DNA of 36,964 nucleotides from Streptomyces murinus (GTDB taxonomy: Bacteria; Actinomycetota; Actinomycetes; Streptomycetales; Streptomycetaceae): the NCBI RefSeq assembly GCF_002154555.1, contig NZ_MUNF01000029.1:1-36964 (forward strand), written 5' to 3'. A program made the position numbers and the translations under genes. This document shows positions 9,166-17,820 of this stretch, piece after piece. Below the pieces are notes generated by a model. That model did no database searches, was not told the DNA's origin, and saw nothing but the letters and a program-made list of their open reading frames with translations. The stretch's first letter is position 1. Each line of letters starts with the position of its first letter.

Positions 9166-9646
9166 GGGCACGAAAAATACCCTGTGAGCTGGGGCTTTCA
9201 CAGTCAGTCGTCGGCGGTCGCAATCGGTCACAGGGTGAACCGGGCCGAACGGTGGAGGTCCGCCGTGTTCGAGCAGGTCCAGAGGCTTTTCAAGGTTTCG
9301 GAGTATTCCTCCCGCAAAGCACGGGACCGTTCTCCCTCCGAGAACTCTTCCCGTCACCTGGGTGACCGGGATAACGTTCGCATGCTCCGGCCTTGCCACA
9401 AGGCTGTGACCAGCGCGCTTCCGCATCTCTTCGATTTACTTGGAAATCCAAGCAAAATCGCAGGTCAAGTGGGGTTTCACAGAAATGTGGAGCACTGGGT
9501 AACGTAATGGTCGCAGGGCGCTCGCCGGGGCACCTGTCACGCCTGTTCCCGGCCGAGTGGCACCCACCCCGTGCCCGGTGGTCGAAACAGGTGAGCCGCA
9601 CTGGCCTACCGGCAACCCCGGGGGCCGGAACGACGGAGGAGCACAC
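9166..9646. promoter_or_regulatory. Upstream region of the 2-oxoacid dehydrogenase operon with two inverted repeats
   Basis: No credible gene lies in this stretch of about 480 bases. It is more AT-rich around 9420-9510 than its surroundings. Two inverted repeats stand out: GTCACC-TG-GGTGAC at 9353-9366 and CTTGGA-AA-TCCAAG at 9439-9452. A possible promoter is TTTCAC at 9475-9480 with TAACGT at 9500-9505 (19-base spacing), giving a 5' leader of about 135 bases. The inverted repeats lie just upstream of this promoter and are candidate operators of a regulator such as an Lrp/AsnC or GntR protein. The regulator identity is unknown. Confidence 0.45.
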
Positions 9647-10900
9647 GTGACCGTGGACAGCAGTGCCGCGCGCAAGCGCAGCGCCGCAGGCAAGGCCGGC
9701 ACCACCGGCAGCAAGGCCGACTCGGCCGGGATCAAGTCCGGAGCCACCGGCGCCAAGCGCACCACCAGCACGACCCGAGCCCCGCGCACCGCGCGCGCCG
9801 GCGCGAAGAAGAGCACCGAGCCCGAGCTCGTGCAGCTTCTGACGCCGGAGGGCAAGCGGGTCAAGAACGCCGTGTACGACTCCTACGTCGCCGGCATCAC
9901 TCCCGAAGACCTGCGCGGCCTCTACCGCGACATGGTGCTCACCCGTCGCTTCGACGCCGAGGCCACCGCACTCCAGCGCCAGGGCGAGCTGGGCCTGTGG
10001 GCCTCCCTGCTGGGCCAGGAGGCCGCCCAGATCGGCTCCGGGCGGGCCACCCGGGAGGACGACTACGTCTTCCCGACCTACCGCGAGCACGGCGTCGCCT
10101 GGTGCCGCGGTGTGGACCCGGCCAACCTGCTCGGCATGTTCCGCGGCGTGAACAACGGCGGCTGGGACCCCAACAGCAACAACTTCCACCTGTACACGAT
10201 CGTCATCGGCTCGCAGACGCTGCACGCCACCGGCTACGCGATGGGCGTGGCCAAGGACGGCGCGGACTCGGCCGTCATCGCCTACTTCGGCGACGGCGCC
10301 TCCAGCCAGGGCGACGTGGCCGAGTCGTTCACCTTCTCCGCGGTCTACAACGCGCCGGTGGTGTTCTTCTGCCAGAACAACCAGTGGGCGATCTCCGAGC
10401 CGACCGAGAAGCAGACCAGGGTGCCGCTCTACCAGCGCGCCCAGGGCTACGGCTTCCCGGGCGTGCGCGTGGACGGCAACGACGTGCTGGCCTGCCTCGC
10501 GGTCACCAAGTGGGCCCTGGAGCGCGCCCGCAACGGCGAGGGACCGACCCTGGTCGAGGCGTTCACCTACCGCATGGGCGCCCACACCACCTCCGACGAC
10601 CCCAGCCGCTACCGTGGCGACGAGGAGCGGCAGGCCTGGGAGGCCAAGGACCCGATCCTGCGCCTGCGCCGCCATCTGGAGGCGTCGAACCACGCGGACG
10701 AGGGATTCTTCGAGGAACTCGAAGCGGAGTCCGAGGCGTTGGGCAAGCGAGTGCGCGAAGCGGTCCGCGCCATGCCCGACCCGGACCACTTCGCCATCTT
10801 CGAGAACGTGTACGCGGACGGGCACGCGCTCGTCGACGAGGAGCGGGCCCAGTTCGCCGCCTACCAGGCGTCGTTCGCGGACGCAGAAGGGGGTCACTGA
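9647..10900 (+). CDS. bkdA: Branched-chain 2-oxoacid / pyruvate dehydrogenase E1 component, alpha subunit
   Basis: A 417-residue thiamine-diphosphate E1 alpha subunit. It carries the ThDP/Mg motif GDGASSQGD (215-223) ending in NNQWAIS (244-250), and the phosphorylation-loop-like segment YRMGAHTTSDDPSRYR. With the beta subunit it decarboxylates branched-chain 2-oxoacids or pyruvate and acylates the lipoyl arm of E2. The products feed acyl-CoA primers for branched fatty acids and polyketides. The GTG start at 9647 has GGAGGA six bases upstream, which settles it over a longer open frame beginning at 9557. The first about 58 residues are rich in Ala, Lys, Ser, Thr and Arg and are absent from most E1 alpha proteins. 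First gene of a three-gene operon; alpha-ketoisovalerate versus pyruvate specificity cannot be decided by eye. Confidence 0.9.
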   Translation: MTVDSSAARKRSAAGKAGTTGSKADSAGIKSGATGAKRTTSTTRAPRTARAGAKKSTEPELVQLLTPEGKRVKNAVYDSYVAGITPEDLRGLYRDMVLTRRFDAEATALQRQGELGLWASLLGQEAAQIGSGRATREDDYVFPTYREHGVAWCRGVDPANLLGMFRGVNNGGWDPNSNNFHLYTIVIGSQTLHATGYAMGVAKDGADSAVIAYFGDGASSQGDVAESFTFSAVYNAPVVFFCQNNQWAISEPTEKQTRVPLYQRAQGYGFPGVRVDGNDVLACLAVTKWALERARNGEGPTLVEAFTYRMGAHTTSDDPSRYRGDEERQAWEAKDPILRLRRHLEASNHADEGFFEELEAESEALGKRVREAVRAMPDPDHFAIFENVYADGHALVDEERAQFAAYQASFADAEGGH

Positions 10901-10901
10901 G

Positions 10902-11879
<978 letters not shown>

Positions 11880-11890
11880 GGGAGAAGGTC

Positions 11891-13315
11891 GTGACGACGA
11901 TGACGGACGCGTCCGTACGCGAGTTCAAGATGCCCGACGTGGGCGAGGGTCTGACCGAGGCCGAGATCCTCAAGTGGTACGTCCAGCCGGGCGACACGGT
12001 CACCGACGGCCAGGTGGTGTGCGAGGTCGAGACCGCCAAGGCGGCCGTCGAACTGCCCATCCCCTACGACGGTGTGGTCAGCGAGCTGCGGTTCCCCGAG
12101 GGGACCACGGTCGACGTGGGTACGGCGATCATCGCGGTGCGGGTGGTGGGCGGGGCCCCGGTCCCGGCACAGGCCGAGGCGGCGGCGCCCGCGGCTCCGG
12201 CGGCACCGGAGGCTCCGGCCGCGGCGGCAACGGCTTCGGCATCGGCTCCGGTTTCGGCCGAGGAGGCCAAGCCCGCGGCTCGTCAGCCGGTCCTGGTGGG
12301 CTACGGCGTGTCGACCTCCGCGACCAAGCGCCGCCCGCGCAAGGGCCCCGAGGTCACCGTCCCGGCGCCCGCTCAGCCCGAGCTGAACGGCCATGCCCCG
12401 GCGGCGGACAGCCCCCGCCCGCTGGCCAAGCCCCCGGTGCGCAAGCTGGCCAAGGACCTGGGCGTCGATCTGACCGTGGTCACCCCGTCCGGCCCGGACG
12501 GGATCATCACGCGCGAAGACGTGCACGCGGCGGCCACGCCCGCGGCCGTGACCGCGCCCGCGCCGGTGGCGGCGGCTCCGGCCGCGCCCGCCCCCGCGGC
12601 CTCGTACGACGGTGTCCGCGAGACCCGTGTCCCCGTCAAGGGTGTGCGCAAGGCGACCGCGGCGGCGATGGTCGGCTCGGCGTTCACGGCCCCGCATGTC
12701 ACGGAGTTCGTGACGGTGGACGTGACCCGCACCATGAAGCTGGTCGAGGAGCTGAAGCAGGACAAGGAGATGCAGGGCAGGCGGGTCAACCCGCTGCTGC
12801 TGATCGCCAAGGCCCTGCTGGTCGCGATCAAGCGCAACCCGGACATCAACGCGTCCTGGGACGAGGCCAACCAGGAGATCGTGGTCAAGCACTACGTCAA
12901 CCTGGGTATCGCGGCGGCCACCCCGCGCGGTCTGATCGTGCCGAACATCAAGGACGCGCAGGACAAGACGCTGCCCCAGCTGGCCGACTCCCTCGGCGAG
13001 CTGGTGGCCACGGCGCGCGAGGGCAAGACCTCCCCGTCCGCCATGCAGGGCGGCACGGTGACGATCACCAATGTCGGCGTCTTCGGCGTCGACACCGGCA
13101 CCCCGATCCTCAACCCGGGCGAGTCGGCGATCCTCGCCATCGGCGCGATCAAGCTCCAGCCGTGGGTCCACAAGGGCAAGGTCAAGCCGCGCCAGGTGAC
13201 CACCCTCGCCCTGAGCTTCGACCACCGCCTGGTCGACGGCGAGCTGGGCTCCAAGGTCCTGGCCGATGTGGCCGCGATCCTGGAGCAGCCGAAGCGGCTG
13301 ATCACCTGGGCGTGA
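11891..13315 (+). CDS. bkdC: Dihydrolipoamide acyltransferase E2 of the 2-oxoacid dehydrogenase complex
   Basis: A 474-residue E2. One N-terminal lipoyl domain (about 9-86) carries the lipoylated lysine K50 in VETAKAAVE. An Ala/Pro-rich flexible linker (about 87-180) leads to a peripheral subunit-binding domain (about 181-212, RKLAKDLGVDLTVV then GPDGIITREDV). A second Ala/Pro linker leads to the catalytic acyltransferase domain (about 242-474) with the active-site motif DHRLVDG (444-450; H445, D449). It moves the acyl group from E1 to CoA and forms the complex core. The GTG start at 11891 has GGAGAAGG upstream and lies 11 bases after E1 beta. No dihydrolipoyl dehydrogenase (E3) gene follows, so E3 must come from another locus. 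Confidence 0.93.
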   Translation: MTTMTDASVREFKMPDVGEGLTEAEILKWYVQPGDTVTDGQVVCEVETAKAAVELPIPYDGVVSELRFPEGTTVDVGTAIIAVRVVGGAPVPAQAEAAAPAAPAAPEAPAAAATASASAPVSAEEAKPAARQPVLVGYGVSTSATKRRPRKGPEVTVPAPAQPELNGHAPAADSPRPLAKPPVRKLAKDLGVDLTVVTPSGPDGIITREDVHAAATPAAVTAPAPVAAAPAAPAPAASYDGVRETRVPVKGVRKATAAAMVGSAFTAPHVTEFVTVDVTRTMKLVEELKQDKEMQGRRVNPLLLIAKALLVAIKRNPDINASWDEANQEIVVKHYVNLGIAAATPRGLIVPNIKDAQDKTLPQLADSLGELVATAREGKTSPSAMQGGTVTITNVGVFGVDTGTPILNPGESAILAIGAIKLQPWVHKGKVKPRQVTTLALSFDHRLVDGELGSKVLADVAAILEQPKRLITWA

Positions 13316-13336
13316 CCGGCCCTTCCGCATAAGACC

Positions 13337-13368
13337 GAAGGCCCTGTGGATCGCTCCACAGGGCCTTC
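13337..13368. terminator. Terminator of the 2-oxoacid dehydrogenase operon
   Basis: A perfect 14-bp stem GAAGGCCCTGTGGA / TCCACAGGGCCTTC with loop TCGC lies 21 bases after the E2 stop and before the convergent secreted protein gene. It can act for both. Confidence 0.88.
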
Positions 13369-13394
13369 GTCATGCCGCCGTCCGCGGCGAAGGG

Positions 13395-14249
13395 TCAGCG
13401 CACGTCGACGTAGTCGTAGGCGTCCGCGACGGAGGAGTTGGCGTTACCGGCGTAGTGGAAGCGCCAGGTGCCGTCCACCGAGGCGGTGACGGTCGTCTTC
13501 AGGTAGCCGGTGGACGAGCTCTTGATCGTCTTCACCGTGCTGTAGGTGCTGCTGTTCGCGGGCTTGAACTGAAGCTGCACGGACTGGCTGCCGTAGCCGT
13601 AGTACTTCATGTACGACCAGCTGGCGCGGTTCAGGGTGCCGGTGACCGTGATGGTCTTGCCCTTGGTGACGGGCTCCGGAGCGGCGTTGAAACCGCTGAA
13701 GCTGGCGGCACGCTTGACCCAGCGGTTCTTGTAGACGTCCGTCTCGACGTAGTCACCGTTGTTGGCGACCGCGAGGACGGAGACGTTCCACTTGCCGTTC
13801 AGGGCGCTGTCGTACAGGTCGGTGCCCGGCACGGCGGTGATCGTGATCTTGCAGGTGGCGCTCGTGGCGCTCCAGTTGTCGCAGGTGGAGTTGGTGTCGC
13901 CGGTGTCCGTGTAAAGCACGCCGTCCACGTCGCTGTCCAGGCTGGTGCCGTGCCACAGCATGGCGTCGGCGGTGTAGATCCCGGACGGGGCGGTGGCCGT
14001 GACGTAGATGTTGAACGTCTTCTTGCCGAGGCCGACGACGACGTCCTTGTTCGCGTTGTCGGTGACCTTGGTGATCTTGATGTCACCCTGCTTCTCGTCG
14101 GCCGGCGCGTTGCGCCCGACGGACGGCTTCGAGGTGAAGCCCTGCGGAATCTTCGGGCTGTCCGCCGCCTGCGCGGCAGGAGCGAGAAGCGCGGTGAGCG
14201 CCACGGCACCGGACATCGTCACGGCGGCCAGGCTGGCACGAATACGCAT
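13395..14249 (-). CDS. Secreted protein of unknown function with beta-sandwich-like repeats
   Basis: A 284-residue exported protein. The signal peptide (1-28) ends at AAQA with cleavage before ADSPK. The mature part is rich in Thr, Ser, Tyr, Asp and Val. It alternates short hydrophobic strands in two segments, about 55-165 (WHGTSLDSDVDGVLYTD region) and about 195-284 (EPVTKGKTITVTGTLNR to DYVDVR). The second segment has the look of an Ig-like or bacterial calcium-binding beta-sandwich. Two cysteines close together (TCDNWSATSATC) could form a small disulfide loop. I do not recognise a catalytic motif. ATG 14249 was chosen because the signal peptide begins there and GGGGAA precedes it; the open frame to 14357 codes for nothing signal-like. 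Extracellular location is inferred. Confidence 0.75.
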   Translation of the reverse strand: MRIRASLAAVTMSGAVALTALLAPAAQAADSPKIPQGFTSKPSVGRNAPADEKQGDIKITKVTDNANKDVVVGLGKKTFNIYVTATAPSGIYTADAMLWHGTSLDSDVDGVLYTDTGDTNSTCDNWSATSATCKITITAVPGTDLYDSALNGKWNVSVLAVANNGDYVETDVYKNRWVKRAASFSGFNAAPEPVTKGKTITVTGTLNRASWSYMKYYGYGSQSVQLQFKPANSSTYSTVKTIKSSSTGYLKTTVTASVDGTWRFHYAGNANSSVADAYDYVDVR

Positions 14250-14470
14250 CTGTGTTCCCCACGTGGAGAGAGCCTCGCGCACGATGCATGGGGGGTATGC
14301 GGGCTCTGAACGATGTAGTGAGTCTGTTGACTCGCAAGAAAGACACGTGACACCCACGAACGGTTGTACGTCTCACCGACTTTTTCTGAACCGAATGTGG
14401 CCGGAGTCTGACACGGGCTCGGGATATGGCGGGAGTTCGTCGGCGGAGCGGATGGAAAGGGTGCGCTTGC

Positions 14471-14493
14471 CGCAATTCGACGCATGAATTGCG
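14471..14493. promoter_or_regulatory. Inverted repeat CGCAATTC-N7-GAATTGCG, candidate operator
   Basis: The two 8-base arms are perfectly complementary and are separated by seven bases (14479-14485). The arms are unusually AT-containing for this genome. No gene is encoded here; a dimeric repressor site or small hairpin are both possible. Confidence 0.45.
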
Positions 14494-14511
14494 AGAGGAG
14501 AACGGGGCGAT

Positions 14512-14581
14512 CCCTGAGCCTTTCTCAGGCCGGTCCCTGACGGCTCATCAGGGGCGGGTCAGGGTTCCGCCAGGGGTGTCA
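14512..14581 (+). promoter_or_regulatory. 11-bp-phased CAGGG direct repeats and CCTGA/TCAGG inverted repeats
   Basis: Three units starting CAGGG begin at 14549, 14560 and 14571, exactly 11 bases apart. Upstream, CCTGAG-N5-CTCAGG (14513-14529) and CCCTGA-N7-TCAGGG (14535-14553) repeat with a 23-base period. Direct repeats at 11-base spacing are the usual layout of OmpR/PhoB-family response regulator boxes. The array ends 40 bases before the secreted protein start at 14622. Confidence 0.5.
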
Positions 14582-14621
14582 CGGATGGCGAGGGTGTGGC
14601 GGTCGGCGGCACGCTGGTGGC

Positions 14622-15389
14622 ATGACGAAATCCACTGCCGCCGGGGCCGGTTCGGGTCCTGTTCGCCGCTCCGCCCTTGTGCGGCGCCTGCCCGTCCGTC
14701 GCGCGGCCGCCGTCGCGGGTGCGGCCGTTCTCGCCGGTACGGCCGCGGTGTGCGCGTCCGGTGCCGCGGTCGCCGCGCCCCGGGCCGCCGCGTCCGCCGT
14801 GCCCACGACCGACTTCCGTGACTGCCCGCCCCTGCCCGCCGGAGCCGACCCGGCCCGCTGGAGATGCGAAGTGCACACCGCGGCACCGGTATTGACCATC
14901 GGAAAGGTGGCGGTGCGGCTCGCCCCGATCACCATGACGCACGCCGAGGGGCCCCTGCCGGACGGCGGCGACGGGCAGGTGTGGGGCGCGATGCACAGCA
15001 CGCCGACGGCCGTGCCGGGCGTCCGGGGTCTCGCGATACAGCCCGAGTACGGAGGCCGGTCCGACTTCTACACCGGCACGTTCAGTCTCCGCTTCCGGCT
15101 CCTCGGCCACCTGCTGGCTCCCGGCTGCACCATCGGCGCCACCGCTCCCGTCGACTTCCAGCTGAAGCGTTCGGGCCCCTCCACCTGGGTCTCCCAGGAC
15201 CCGCCGCTGATCGAGTTCTCGGCCTACGACGACACCTTCGCCGCCCCCGCCGCCGAGCGCTGCGGACCGCACGCCCCGCTCGTCAACCACCGCCTCGGCC
15301 TGCCGGCGGCCGAAGGAAACCTGATGACGTACGACGCGTCGTACACCTTCAAGACCTACGACCGACTTCCTCGAATACCGGCGCGTTAG
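14622..15389 (+). CDS. Secreted protein of unknown function with four cysteines
   Basis: A 255-residue exported protein. The long N-region is basic (GPVRRSALVRRLPVRRAAAV) and is followed by a hydrophobic core and an Ala-rich cleavage region near residues 50-57. The Arg pairs do not match the twin-arginine consensus well, so Sec export is more likely. The mature part has four cysteines (FRDCPP, WRCEV, PGCTIG, ERCGPH), enough for two disulfides, and beta-strand-like segments such as FYTGTFSLRFRLLG. I recognise no family. No clear ribosome site precedes ATG 14622. The upstream region carries phased direct repeats that suggest response-regulator control. Confidence 0.7.
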   Translation: MTKSTAAGAGSGPVRRSALVRRLPVRRAAAVAGAAVLAGTAAVCASGAAVAAPRAAASAVPTTDFRDCPPLPAGADPARWRCEVHTAAPVLTIGKVAVRLAPITMTHAEGPLPDGGDGQVWGAMHSTPTAVPGVRGLAIQPEYGGRSDFYTGTFSLRFRLLGHLLAPGCTIGATAPVDFQLKRSGPSTWVSQDPPLIEFSAYDDTFAAPAAERCGPHAPLVNHRLGLPAAEGNLMTYDASYTFKTYDRLPRIPAR

Positions 15390-15414
15390 CAGGGACAAGG
15401 CGCCGGGCCGCGGC

Positions 15415-16413
15415 TCACCGGCCGGGTTCGGGCGTACGCGCGCGGAGGGCGTTCAGCAGGGCCGCGCCGCGTTCCGCGTCGTCCACGCTCACGGCGAAGT
15501 CGGAACGGCGGCCCCGGGGGCGTACGACGAGACAGTCGCCGGCGCGCAGCATGACCGTGGTGCCGAGGCCGCTGAGTCGGTAGCCCCAGCCGCCGACCTG
15601 GGAGGGCAGGCGCCGCTCGGCGCGGGCGGATTCGAGGGCGTCCGGGGTCCAGCGGCGGACGGGCCAGCCGAGGGGACCGAAGGAGATCTCCAGGCCCGCC
15701 TCCGAGACCTTCGCCCGGACCGAGGAGGAGACGCCGCCCGCGAGGGCGAGGACGGCGCAGGCGGCGCACACCGGCCAGAGCGTCGCGGCGGGCGCCAAGC
15801 CCAGCACCAGCCCCAGCATCGCGCCGACGGCGGCCAGGCTGGCCACCGCCGACAGCGACTGGAGCCAGGGGTTGGCCGTGCGGGAGAACCAGACCAGGCG
15901 CTCGTCCCGCGTCAGGTCCAGCTCCGGGGTCCCGGCCAGGGGCGCGGTGGCGGTGGCCCGGACGGTCAGCCGCCAGGCGAGCACCCCGGCCGCGGCGGCG
16001 AGGGCCAGGGTGACGGCGATCCACCAGCCCGGCTGGCGGGCCTGGTGCCAGTCGGCGCGGTCGAGATTCGCCCGCACGATCGAGACCTGGGCGCCGACGA
16101 GGACGACACCGGTGGGGGCGAGGGCGATCGGCAGCCAGGAGCGGGGGCCGGCCCAGGAGCGGCGCCCTCGCACGCTCAGGGCGAGGGCGAGCACCAGCCA
16201 GACCGCGGCCGGCACCAGAGAGGCCGACCACAGCGGCATCGAGCCGTCGGGTGCCGGGCCGCCGCTCCAGTGGGTGGCCAGCCGGTCGGGGAGCCGGTCC
16301 CGCTGGAGCCAGGGAAGCCCGGCGACCAGCGCGGCGACGACCGCCGTGCCGCCCACCAGTGCCCAGCGCACGGCACGGCGCCGGCCGTGTCCCCCGTCGT
16401 GCCCGTCCGTCAT
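15415..16413 (-). CDS. DUF1648-type membrane protein
   Basis: A 332-residue integral membrane protein. The N-terminal DUF1648-like segment has the signature LPDRLATHWSGGPAPDGSMP between the first two membrane helices. About six helices are visible (about 16-34, 60-80, 95-110, 130-150, two at 195-235), followed by a cytoplasmic C-terminal domain with RRWTPDALESARAERRLPSQVGGWGYR. DUF1648 proteins often pair with GntR/YtrA-type regulators, as here: ATG 16413 overlaps the stop of the upstream regulator by four bases (ATGA), so translation is coupled. In Bacillus, related cassettes respond to cell-envelope stress, so an envelope role is plausible; the molecular activity is unknown. A longer open frame to 16674 is only a shadow of the regulator gene. 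Confidence 0.85.
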   Translation of the reverse strand: MTDGHDGGHGRRRAVRWALVGGTAVVAALVAGLPWLQRDRLPDRLATHWSGGPAPDGSMPLWSASLVPAAVWLVLALALSVRGRRSWAGPRSWLPIALAPTGVVLVGAQVSIVRANLDRADWHQARQPGWWIAVTLALAAAAGVLAWRLTVRATATAPLAGTPELDLTRDERLVWFSRTANPWLQSLSAVASLAAVGAMLGLVLGLAPAATLWPVCAACAVLALAGGVSSSVRAKVSEAGLEISFGPLGWPVRRWTPDALESARAERRLPSQVGGWGYRLSGLGTTVMLRAGDCLVVRPRGRRSDFAVSVDDAERGAALLNALRARTPEPGR

Positions 16414-16760
16414 GACGACTCCCGGATCATGTCGATGAGATCGGTCCGGCTGTATCCCAGCCGGGATGCCTCCGCCACCAGCTCCCGCACCTTGATCCGG
16501 AGCCCCGAGCGGGGGGCCGCGGCGCCCTCGGCGACGGTGATGCCCCGCCCCCGGCGGAACTCCAGCAGGCCCTCGTCGCGCAGTTCGCGCAAGCCCCGCA
16601 GGACGGTGTTCACGTTGAGGTCCAGGGCCGCGGAGAGATCGCGGGCGGAGGGCAGGCGCTCGCCCGCACGGCATTCGCCCTCGGCGACGGCCCGTCGGAT
16701 CGCCGCCGCGACCTGCTCGTGCAGGGGGCGGGTGTCGGTGGTGTCCAGACGCAGCAACAT
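16410..16760 (-). CDS. GntR-family regulator, YtrA type
   Basis: A 116-residue short GntR regulator. The winged helix spans about residues 10-78, with RPLHEQVAAAIRRAVAEGECRAGERLPSARDLSAALDLNVNTVLRGLRELRDEGLLEFRRGRG. The short C-terminal tail of about 40 residues lacks a ligand domain, as in the YtrA subfamily. Such proteins repress their own operon, which usually encodes membrane or ABC proteins; here it is the overlapping DUF1648 gene. I chose ATG 16760 (MLLRLDTTD) because the conserved domain begins there and a palindromic operator covers the start codon. The longer frame to 16847 would translate through that operator. Confidence 0.9.
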   Translation of the reverse strand: MLLRLDTTDTRPLHEQVAAAIRRAVAEGECRAGERLPSARDLSAALDLNVNTVLRGLRELRDEGLLEFRRGRGITVAEGAAAPRSGLRIKVRELVAEASRLGYSRTDLIDMIRESS

Positions 16761-16783
16761 GGTGCTAATGAAGCTAGCACCAT
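16759..16783. promoter_or_regulatory. Palindromic operator over the YtrA-like gene start
   Basis: Perfect inverted repeat ATGGTGCTA-N7-TAGCACCAT with 9-base arms. One arm overlaps the start codon of the regulator gene (minus strand, 16760-16758) and the other lies in its 5' region. This is the expected layout for autorepression by a GntR dimer. The binding is inferred. Confidence 0.7.
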
Positions 16784-16917
16784 TCGCTTCATCGCGGCGC
16801 CCCGACCGGCCCTCGGGCTCCGGTGGCCGCCCGGTCCCGGACAGCACGACGGGCCCGCCGCTGGGTGCGACGGGCCCGGGTTGCGCGGTGGACGAGCCGG
16901 TGAACCGGCGTCCGTGG

Positions 16918-17820
16918 TCAGCCGAGCTTGGCGAAGCCGTAGTTGAGCAGCTTCGTGGCGTCCGACTCGCGCTTGGTGATGGAGGTGGAGGACAGGACGG
17001 TGCCGATGACGGTCTTGCCGTGGCGGGTGGCGGCGAAGACCAGGCAGTAGCCGGCCTCGGGGCCGGAGCCGGTCTTCACACCGATGGTGCCGCTGTAGCT
17101 CTTGAGGAGACCGTTGGTGTTGACCCAGGCGCCCATCGTGCGGGTGCCGCCGGACTTGGTCTTCGTCTTGGCCGTGTACGACTTGGTCTTGACGATGGTG
17201 CGGAACGTGGAGTTCTTCATCGCACTGCTGGCGATCTTCGTCAGGTCGCGCGGCGTCGAGTAGTTCTTGCCGTTGCCGATGCCGTCGAAGGAATCGAAGT
17301 GCGTGTTCTTCAGGCCGAGGCTCTTGGCGGCGCTGTTCATCTTGCCGATGAAGTTCGACACGCGGGCGGCGCGGGAGGAGCCGGAGCCGTACTTGTCCGC
17401 GAGGGCGTAGGCGGCGTCGCAGCCGGAGGGCAGCATCAGCCCGTACAGCAGCTGGCGGACGGTCACCTTGTCGCCGACGATCAGGTGGGCCTGAGAGGCG
17501 TTGTTCTTGACGACGTAGTCGCTGTACGCCTTCTGGATCGTCACCGTGGCGTTGAGGTTCAGGTTCTTCTGCGCCAGTACGACCTTGGCCGTCATGATCT
17601 TGGTCGTGGACCCGGTGGACCGCTTGGTGTCCGCGGCCTTGGTGTAGAGGGTCGAACCGCTCCCGTTGTTCATCACATAGCCGCCCTTGGCCCCGATCGA
17701 GGGCGCGGTGACGGCCTGTGCGGGCGCCGCGGTCAGGGCGCCGGTGGCGATCAGCGCACCGGAGGTGATCGCGACGGCGGTGGCTCGGCGGAGGCGGATG
17801 CCCTTGATGCCGGTAATCAA
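16918..17820 (-). CDS. K15-type serine DD-peptidase / transpeptidase (low-molecular-mass PBP, family S11)
   Basis: A 300-residue exported penicillin-binding protein. The signal peptide runs to about residue 36 (APAQA). Active-site motifs are STTK (S71, K74), SGC (132-134) and KTG (249-251). The usual S-x-N motif is S-G-C, as in the Streptomyces K15 DD-transpeptidase, whose motif spacing as I recall it (35, 96, 213) matches the 61- and 178-residue distances here. The enzyme acts outside the membrane on D-Ala-D-Ala stem peptides, forming or trimming cross-links. The start is TTG 17820 with GGGG about eight bases upstream; no ATG precedes the signal peptide in frame. Confidence 0.9.
   Translation of the reverse strand: MITGIKGIRLRRATAVAITSGALIATGALTAAPAQAVTAPSIGAKGGYVMNNGSGSTLYTKAADTKRSTGSTTKIMTAKVVLAQKNLNLNATVTIQKAYSDYVVKNNASQAHLIVGDKVTVRQLLYGLMLPSGCDAAYALADKYGSGSSRAARVSNFIGKMNSAAKSLGLKNTHFDSFDGIGNGKNYSTPRDLTKIASSAMKNSTFRTIVKTKSYTAKTKTKSGGTRTMGAWVNTNGLLKSYSGTIGVKTGSGPEAGYCLVFAATRHGKTVIGTVLSSTSITKRESDATKLLNYGFAKLG

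Larger units (their letters stand above)
14250..14621. promoter_or_regulatory. Divergent upstream region between two secreted protein genes, repeat-rich
   Basis: No gene is supported in this 372-base gap. It holds an inverted repeat GAGTC-TGTT-GACTC at 14320-14333 near the expected promoter of the minus gene. It also holds CGCAATTC-N7-GAATTGCG at 14471-14493 and a cluster of CCTGA/TCAGG elements at 14512-14581, which are listed separately. The number of symmetrical elements suggests regulated, not constitutive, expression of one or both flanking secreted proteins. Confidence 0.5.

Noticed and set aside
16849..16909. Candidate terminator after the DD-peptidase gene
   Set aside because: GGGCCC elements and a small GCCGG-TGAA-CCGGC hairpin exist, but no stem is long enough to call with confidence.
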